The notes under the pieces: model-generated | The model's input: the letters and a program-made list of their open reading frames with translations, nothing else | Told to the model about the DNA's origin: nothing | Databases searched by the model: none | Program-made: the position numbers and the translations under genes | From: Acidobacteriaceae bacterium | Lineage (GTDB): Bacteria > Acidobacteriota > Terriglobia > Terriglobales > Acidobacteriaceae | Direction of reading: 5' to 3' | Assembly: GCA_003142935.1 (NCBI GenBank) | Contig: PLOG01000072.1 | Location: forward strand, 1-47,811 | Length of the DNA stretch: 47,811 nt | Shown: positions 42,934 to 47,811 of the stretch, one piece after another | Layout of the letters: every line of letters begins with the position of its first letter | Numbering within the stretch: position 1 is the first letter of the stretch

Positions 42934-44325
42934 CTATAATCCATAGCTCGCTTTGTCGTAGAGGTTACCATATTGCGATTCCAGCTCGATCGTCAGCGCC
43001 TTTTCGTCCGCTGGAAATGCTCCCAGCGCATCGTCGATGCGCGTTAACCACTCCTGCTCCTTCCGGGAGAGATGGAGTTTCTCAAGCGCAACGCCGTCCT
43101 TCAGCAGTTCAACAGCGGCCCGGCCGGCGGCGATGACGCGATGGTAAGGCGTATCAGCGGCGACGATTGCACTGGCGATACGGATGGTGGCGTCCGCCGA
43201 TAATACCGCCGCCTGCGGGCTCAGCCACTCGTCGGATGCGATCATCCAGTTGCGCATTTGCAGAGCGCCGCCTTGACTGGCGGCTGCGATATTCATTAGA
43301 CGGCAGTCGTAGGCAAGCAACTCGGTGTAGACTTCTGGAGCATTGCCGGAGAGCAGACGCACATTCTGTACCGACTCGTTGCTCCAAAGATCGCACATGG
43401 CGGCGGCAATGTTGCCGAGTGGACTGAAGTGCGCACAGCTGGCCGACTTGCCTTCCATGGAAATCGGACAACCGGTGATCGCCTTGATGACCGGCCCCTC
43501 GTAGGCGCAGTCCTTTGATGGGCCGACAGCCCCCTGCTCGAAGGCTGACAGGCTGCGGACGGCGCTCATGGCGCGCACGACCGCGGCCAGCACCTCGGGC
43601 AGCATTTTCTGGTGTGCAAGCTGCATGGCGGTATTGGCGAATCCGCAGGCAGAGTCGCCGCCACTCACAACCCCTGGATGCGCGGCACATATTGAACCAA
43701 TCTGGGCCCACAGCCAGGACATGTCTCTGGGCGCAAGCACTCCCAGCGCAAAGACGATGCCCGAGAAATCTCCATACATCAGGGCCTGGTCGTGGACTTC
43801 TTTGCCACCGATGGACTCGATGGAGAGGATGTCTGCGCCGGCCTCTGCGCACAGTTCCAGCGAACGCTTGAGCCGCTGCCACGGCTCGCCGGTGCGCATC
43901 AGCGGTGGTTTCTGCTGGTCGCGAATGTCGGTGGGGGTGACGCGGAGAGCAGAAGGCAGATGGTGTTTTTCGTAGCAGGCTTTGAGGTGGCTCTTCAAAA
44001 CCGCGGTAATCTCCGCACCCCACTCCGGATTATCTGTCATGGGCGGCAGAAGCTCAAACTCCAGCACGATGCCGGGAACGCCCAGCGAGACCGCCCGACG
44101 CAGAATCTGCGCGGCCATCTCCTCATAGTGATCTACGACTTCAGTCCACGTGCCCCGCTCGATATTCATGGCGGGCAGGGTGAAGTTGACTTCGGGGAAG
44201 ACCATGCCTGCACCAATCGTCAATCCGAGCCCGCAAGCAAGGGGATTCGGGCTCACGCCATACAACAGGCCTTCTGAATCCGGAATCGCAAGAGTGGAAT
44301 ACTTTCGCACTTTCTGTTTCATCAT
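42934..44325 (-). CDS. mtaB: Methanol:corrinoid methyltransferase-type protein MtaB
   Basis: 463 residues (archaeal MtaB has about 461). Substrate-side methyltransferase that moves the methyl of methanol to the Co(I) of MtaC. The predicted zinc ligands E170 (SIESIGGKEVHDQ), C227 (GGDSACGFANTAM) and C273 (KDCAYEGPVIKA) match the order and spacing of E164, C220 and C269 in the Methanosarcina enzyme (57 and 46 residues apart here, 56 and 49 there). ATG ATG at 44325, five bases after mtaA. Zinc-site conservation supports a methyltransferase acting on an alcohol or ether oxygen; methanol is the known substrate, a methyl ether in sugars is my alternative. Confidence 0.9.
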   Translation of the reverse strand: MMKQKVRKYSTLAIPDSEGLLYGVSPNPLACGLGLTIGAGMVFPEVNFTLPAMNIERGTWTEVVDHYEEMAAQILRRAVSLGVPGIVLEFELLPPMTDNPEWGAEITAVLKSHLKACYEKHHLPSALRVTPTDIRDQQKPPLMRTGEPWQRLKRSLELCAEAGADILSIESIGGKEVHDQALMYGDFSGIVFALGVLAPRDMSWLWAQIGSICAAHPGVVSGGDSACGFANTAMQLAHQKMLPEVLAAVVRAMSAVRSLSAFEQGAVGPSKDCAYEGPVIKAITGCPISMEGKSASCAHFSPLGNIAAAMCDLWSNESVQNVRLLSGNAPEVYTELLAYDCRLMNIAAASQGGALQMRNWMIASDEWLSPQAAVLSADATIRIASAIVAADTPYHRVIAAGRAAVELLKDGVALEKLHLSRKEQEWLTRIDDALGAFPADEKALTIELESQYGNLYDKASYGL

Positions 44326-44329
44326 GGTT

Positions 44330-45424
44330 TTATATCCTTGCAAGAAGATCGCCAGCCGCAACTGCTGCTGAACCAGCCATCATCGCATCCACTTTTCTTC
44401 TGATCGTTTCCTGGGCTTCAGGCACGAACAGAACGTCGCACTCCGAACCTACGATATGTGGATGGCCGCAGGCTTTCATATTTGCAACCAATTCGTCTCT
44501 GCGGCGAATCACTTCCTCGATCGGCATGGCGCCATCGGAGTAGAACGACTTGGTCGGGAGATTGCCATAGAGTACAACATCCTCAGGTACAAGGCGGGCA
44601 TCCTCCCAGAGCTTGCGCGAGCTGCCCAGACTGAGGATGACGGGATGGAGCTGGTTGGCGAAGGCTTCCACCATCGGATCGATCAGTTCTCCGCAGTCGT
44701 GGAAGATCAGGTCGCAGCCGGCGTCTTCAAGCGCGGCCTTCAGGCGCAGGTTGGGTTCCATTACCAGGCGCTCGAACAGGTTTGAGCCTGCCTTGAGTTG
44801 CCGGGGCGAGATGAATGCGCTGCATGCTGTGGGCTCGCAGATCATGATGGCCCTGGCGCCATGCAGGATCTGGCTGCGCAGGGACCGCAGAACCGCGGCC
44901 TCCGACACGCGCAAGCATTGCCACAGGAGCTTTACTTCGTCCGAATCCCCTGCTTCGACTCCCGATCCAGCCATCGCCGTTAACGTTATGGGGTCTGCCA
45001 GGAGGCGCGTCGTTAATGAGAAGGGCCCGATTGCCATTCCCACCGGGACCAAATCCGGCAGAGTGTCAATGTAGGCGAGCGCTTCGTCGCGGGCGGTGCT
45101 TCCGGCGCAAAGTGGCACAGCCTGTGCACCAAGCAAGGTGGCGAGGACCGTTTCGTCCAAAGGCGAAGTAAAGTGAAAGCGCTCTGCCTCGGTTTCAGCA
45201 ACTCCCGCGAGCGCCAGCAGATCGATCTTTTCCAGTCGCAGGTCCATGAGTGGAACCGCGAGCGGCGTACCCCAGCGCCGCGCTGCCCGCTCAATCACGC
45301 GTCCCAGCGCCACACCATCGTTACGAACCATTTCGGGCTCGCGCTCTTCATGCATTACCAGGTCAGTGCCGATGGGCATGCACAACCCGCGCGCTGCAAG
45401 ATCAAGATAAAACTGGCGATTCAT
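44330..45424 (-). CDS. mtaA: MtaA-type UroD-superfamily methyltransferase
   Basis: 364 residues. Zinc ligands H242, C244 (LIFHDCGELIDP) and C329 (GSECDVLFVPEA), spacing 2 and 85, very close to MtaA (H239, C241, C316). MtaA moves the methyl from MtaC to coenzyme M in methanogens; in bacteria the acceptor is usually tetrahydrofolate or another thiol. ATG 45424 has AAGGAG 8 bases upstream; the frame is open further but without a ribosome site. Located between mtaC and mtaB in one leftward operon, which supports function in the same cycle. Confidence 0.85.
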   Translation of the reverse strand: MNRQFYLDLAARGLCMPIGTDLVMHEEREPEMVRNDGVALGRVIERAARRWGTPLAVPLMDLRLEKIDLLALAGVAETEAERFHFTSPLDETVLATLLGAQAVPLCAGSTARDEALAYIDTLPDLVPVGMAIGPFSLTTRLLADPITLTAMAGSGVEAGDSDEVKLLWQCLRVSEAAVLRSLRSQILHGARAIMICEPTACSAFISPRQLKAGSNLFERLVMEPNLRLKAALEDAGCDLIFHDCGELIDPMVEAFANQLHPVILSLGSSRKLWEDARLVPEDVVLYGNLPTKSFYSDGAMPIEEVIRRRDELVANMKACGHPHIVGSECDVLFVPEAQETIRRKVDAMMAGSAAVAAGDLLARI

Positions 45425-45547
45425 CAGGCTGCTCCTTCCGCTTGACAGGCCCGCGGATTGCAGCCTTGACCGGCGGTTATTTTGATGGCCGGAAGCGCAG
45501 TTTGTGAGGCTTCCGAACGGTCTTTCCAATTTCGCTCCAATGCCGTT

Positions 45548-46186
45548 TCAGGCTGTAGCGAGAAGTGTCTTGACTAAGCTAACTGCTCCGCTTGCGTTCT
45601 CGCTGTAGCCGTCCGCGCCGATCTCTCTCGCGTACTGGCTAGTGACGGGCGCGCCGCCGATGAGCACCTTCACATTGGTGCGCACGCCTGCATTTGTGAG
45701 TGCGTCGATGGTCGTCCTCATGGCGGGCATGGTCACAGTGAGCAGCGCCGACATGCAGACGATATGGGGCTCGCGCTCCACAACCGCGGCCACAAAGTTC
45801 TCGGGCGAGACATCGGTGCCGAGGTCGATGACCTCGAATCCGCTGCCTTCCAGCATGGACGCGACAATATTCTTTCCGATGTCGTGCAGATCTCCCTTCA
45901 CCGTCCCGATCACCACACGCACCGCCAATCTCTGTCCCGAAGCGACCAGAAGCGGCCGGAGCAGTTCCATCGCGCTTTTCATAGCACGACCTGCCAACAG
46001 TAACTCGGGAACGAAGTATTCTTCCGCTTCGAACAGGCGGCCCACTTCGTCCATTGCCGGCACCATGGAGTCGGCAATTAGCTCCATCGGCGGGGTACCC
46101 GCCGCAAGCGCGGCCTCGGTAGCGGCGTGCGCCTGTTTCGCATTGCCATTCAAAATTGCGTCGTAGAGTTCGTTCAATTGCGCCAT
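45548..46186 (-). CDS. mtaC: Corrinoid protein MtaC-type
   Basis: 212 residues: helical N-terminal cap domain (NELYDAILNGNAKQAHAATEAAL, MVPAMDEVGRLFEAEEYFVPELL) and Rossmann-like B12-binding domain with the base-off motif GDLHDIGKN (D99, H101), GFEVIDLGTDV and IGGAP. The His provides the lower axial ligand of cobalt. ATG 46186 with GAGGA upstream; an in-frame TTG at 46219 would overlap the membrane-protein gene and lacks support. Methyl carrier between MtaB and MtaA. The only corrinoid protein in the window, so the three UroD-type proteins may all use it. Confidence 0.93.
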   Translation of the reverse strand: MAQLNELYDAILNGNAKQAHAATEAALAAGTPPMELIADSMVPAMDEVGRLFEAEEYFVPELLLAGRAMKSAMELLRPLLVASGQRLAVRVVIGTVKGDLHDIGKNIVASMLEGSGFEVIDLGTDVSPENFVAAVVEREPHIVCMSALLTVTMPAMRTTIDALTNAGVRTNVKVLIGGAPVTSQYAREIGADGYSENASGAVSLVKTLLATA

Positions 46187-46215
46187 GTTTTCCAATCCTC
46201 GGAACTGCGTTGGAT

Positions 46216-46773
46216 TCAAGAGCAGGTACTCTGCATCTGTTTGGCCGGCATGAATGCTTTGCCGTACTGGGCGACAGCAAAAATCAGCAGGCTGAATACT
46301 GTTTCGGAGACAATGCTGTTACGGAAAAACGGCAGCGCGGCAATGTAGCAGGTCCAAAGACCGCTCCATGTCTTTGGATACATGCCCCATGCAGTCCACA
46401 CGGCGAGGTTGCTGGCCAGGAAGAACGACACCGACGCCAGCAGTGATGCACCCATGACACGTGGAATGGAAACAAAAGTCCCCAGCACCGCCGCGCCGAG
46501 CAGCATCACCGCCAGATACCAAATCCAGGTCACGGCGTGATCGCTACTGAGCGCAAAGCCGTACCGGTGCGTGGTAAGAAAAATATCCGTTCCCACCAGG
46601 GCAAGGAATGGTATCGGAAACTCTCGCTTTGGTCTGCTCGCTCCAAAGAAGAGTATGCAGGAGAATACGGGTATGGAATTAAAAGGTTGACTCACCGTGA
46701 GGCGCAGGACCGCTGCGACCAGGATGAGAAGGTACGGCCATAGAATCGAGTTCCTGTTTTGCGTCCATTTCAT
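46216..46773 (-). CDS. DUF6580-like membrane protein (ECF S-component-like)
   Basis: 185 residues, five to six transmembrane helices (ILWPYLLILVAAVLRLTV, FPIPFLALVGTDIFL, WIWYLAVMLLGAAVLGTFV, ASLLASVSFFLASNLAVW, CYIAALPFFRNSIVSETVFSLLIFAVA). ATG 46773 preceded by AGGAGG. The size and helix layout match small membrane proteins of DUF6580, recalled from memory, which resemble substrate-binding subunits of energy-coupling-factor transporters. It begins the mtaCAB unit and overlaps nothing essential, so import of cobalamin precursor or cobalt for MtaC is a reasonable guess; no direct evidence. Confidence 0.65.
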   Translation of the reverse strand: MKWTQNRNSILWPYLLILVAAVLRLTVSQPFNSIPVFSCILFFGASRPKREFPIPFLALVGTDIFLTTHRYGFALSSDHAVTWIWYLAVMLLGAAVLGTFVSIPRVMGASLLASVSFFLASNLAVWTAWGMYPKTWSGLWTCYIAALPFFRNSIVSETVFSLLIFAVAQYGKAFMPAKQMQSTCS

Positions 46774-46789
46774 GGATACGCCTCCTGAT

Positions 46790-47041
46790 TTATCTCATCG
46801 AGAAGAAACTGCAATTGCATCCTTCACAGTTATGCATTTGTATTTGCCTCACCGTCTTTGTGGCTTCTTGGCACGTGGTCAAGGCCGTGATTACGTCTTC
46901 GACTAAACCTCTTTGCATCACTTCTACTGCGGCGACATTTCCCAGTATCACTTGATAATGCATTTGCGACCGGGCTTCCGCTATCGAGACCATCGCATTC
47001 ACGTCCGTTATCTCGCACCTAAGTTCTCCTGTTTCTTTCAA
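46790..47041 (-). CDS. Possible small hypothetical protein
   Basis: 83 codons from a TTG at 47041, without a good Shine-Dalgarno sequence. It reads like a protein (EITDVNAMVSIAEARSQMHYQ, VILGNVAAVEVMQRGLVEDV) and ends with a Cys-rich stretch HNCEGCNCSFF. No family recognised. It occupies the 300-base gap between the rhaM remnant and the DUF6580 gene, ends 16 bases from the latter, and could be expressed with it. It may also be chance or decayed sequence. Confidence 0.4.
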   Translation of the reverse strand: MKETGELRCEITDVNAMVSIAEARSQMHYQVILGNVAAVEVMQRGLVEDVITALTTCQEATKTVRQIQMHNCEGCNCSFFSMR

Positions 47042-47080
47042 TATCCATCGCGTAATTCCGCGGCAAGGAAGATCGCGATA

Positions 47081-47398
47081 TTACGGCATACAAAATACCT
47101 CTTGCATCATAGGAAGGCGCTCTCCAGCACGTAGGCCCTCCGGCGGTGCAAAGAAGGGCGCCATCGCTTGTTGCCAGCGCAGGTTCACGGAATGACTGTC
47201 GAGTTGGCTCCAGGTCGCCTCAAAGTCAGCCGCCCTCGGCGCGAGGACCGGCAGTTCGTCCCTTCGGTAGATTGAATACTCGCTGATACCCACACTCTTG
47301 AGCAGCGCCATCATCTCGGGCCAAACCCCACGGTGAGCCTTCTAATAAGCTACTGCCGCGCCAAGGCGGAGGCATAGGATGAAGGCGAAGCACTTCAA
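47081..47398 (-). pseudogene. rhaM: L-rhamnose mutarotase with in-frame TAG
   Basis: The frame from TTG 47398 reads KCFAFILCLRLGAAVAY, then TAG (47342-47344), then KAHRGVWPEMMALLKSVGISE and YSIYRRDE, continuing to QDSHSVN-like ATWSQLDSHSVNLRWQQAMAP and ending MMQEVFCMP. This is L-rhamnose mutarotase over its full 104-residue length with a Glu-to-stop change between Tyr and Lys of the usual AYEKAH segment, and a poor start. The catalytic His and Trp-rich helix remain. As written the protein is broken; the part after ATG 47314 lacks the His segment. It lies first behind the promoter at 47450. Confidence 0.8.
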
Positions 47399-47449
47399 TG
47401 GCTCGCCGTCAGGAGATTGAGACTTCAGATCGGTATTCATCAACGCCCC

Positions 47450-47492
47450 ATTATGCGTCTGAATATAGAGAACTGTCAACAATTTTGTTCAC
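47450..47492 (-). promoter_or_regulatory. Promoter and operator before the rhaM-mta block
   Basis: Read leftward: -35 TTGACA (plus-strand 47473-47478), 17 bases, -10 CATAAT (47450-47455). The -35 is part of TGTCAACA (47473-47480), and the second half TGTTCACT (47485-47492) starts 12 bases on, the spacing of the other five sites. Downstream genes: rhaM remnant, small ORF, DUF6580 gene, mtaC, mtaA, mtaB. Confidence 0.7.
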
Positions 47493-47811
47493 TATATTCT
47501 GAAACGCGATCTGACCTTGCAGGAGCATCATCCGATGACGGCGCTCCTTCGAGCCAGCACGGGATCGAACGCGCGTTGGACGAAGCTCCACACTGCTTGC
47601 TGTACAGCCTACTAAAGGAGGAAGAAATCTTGTCTAAGCTTCCTTCTCCTCTCCTAGCCGAAGCCGATGCTTTAGGTCCGAACTCCCCCGTTCCGGTTCC
47701 TTGTGCAAATAGGCTGAGGTCGGGACACGTTCCTACTGAATTTTGAAGCTCCCGCGTTTTCCCCAAGAAACTCTGCGTTGCCCTAAAACAAAGAAGCCAG
47801 CGACTTGCTAA
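47493..47811. other. Right end of the window, no gene assigned
   Basis: 319 bases. A plus-strand TTG at 47630 follows AAAGGAGG and opens 38 codons (LPSPLLAEADALGPNSPVPV) that stop at 47746; I do not recognise it and it may be chance. The sequence beyond may be upstream region of a gene outside the window. Confidence 0.3.

Noticed and set aside
42934-47080. Cobalamin riboswitch in front of the corrinoid genes
   Set aside because: I looked for the B12-box and the conserved core in the spacers of this block and upstream to 47811 and did not find them.
47342-47344. TAG as pyrrolysine codon, since corrinoid methyltransferases are nearby
   Set aside because: Pyrrolysine is used in methylamine methyltransferases, not in MtaB or mutarotases; the position is a Glu in the family; no pyl genes seen. 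A nonsense mutation or read error is simpler.

Overview
The window looks like a chromosomal piece of an acidobacterium (Acidobacteriota, Bryobacter/Solibacter-like). It is GC-rich. It carries a very large TonB-dependent receptor with an N-terminal carboxypeptidase-regulatory-like domain, Tat-exported sugar-active proteins, many small sugar-catabolic clusters and scattered insertion-sequence debris. The taxonomic call is inference from gene content. No rRNA, tRNA or CRISPR array was seen.

Region by region. (1) 1-7245, minus strand: a signalling/export block with a REC-PAS-GGDEF response regulator running off the left edge, its histidine kinase, two tandem PhnD-type periplasmic binding proteins and a TolC-type channel. 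(2) 7953-16918, minus strand: an acetoin/2-oxoacid dehydrogenase complex (E1alpha, E1beta, E2, E3) with lipA, a zinc-type alcohol dehydrogenase, a VOC protein and an SDR; a decayed IS5-type transposase separates lpd from the rest. (3) 17157-26242: a Tat-exported glycosidase-like protein, a divergent sugar cluster (cupin/phosphomannose isomerase-like protein, tagatose-epimerase-like TIM barrel, COG3254 mutarotase, SSS symporter with a small membrane partner) and a LacI regulator. (4) 26490-29897: the TonB-dependent receptor. (5) 30741-36207: SDR, split transketolase, enolase-superfamily dehydratase and UlaG-like metallo-beta-lactamase protein in one tight plus-strand operon, facing a FadR-type GntR regulator. 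(6) 36641-42604, minus strand: two UroD-superfamily proteins, a mutarotase-fold protein, an SDR, a truncated dehydratase and a RhaT-like transporter. (7) 42934-47398, minus strand: a complete mtaA-mtaB-mtaC-type corrinoid methyltransferase set, an ECF-S-like membrane protein and a decayed L-rhamnose mutarotase.

The most interesting pattern is regulatory. Six intergenic sites share a two-part motif of the form TGTNNACA, with the two 8-mers exactly 12 bp apart start to start. They lie in front of the dehydrogenase block, the TonB receptor, the SDR-transketolase operon, the gntR gene itself, the UroD pair and the rhaM-mta block. In four of them the downstream half contains the -35 hexamer of a good sigma-70-type promoter in the same register. 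The simplest reading is one regulon, probably of the local GntR protein, joining glycan uptake, non-phosphorylative sugar catabolism, a ketoacid dehydrogenase and a corrinoid methyl-transfer system. My working hypothesis is catabolism of an O-methylated sugar or sugar acid whose methyl group is removed by an MtaABC/UroD system. This is inference: the sequence shows the families and the shared sites, not the substrate.
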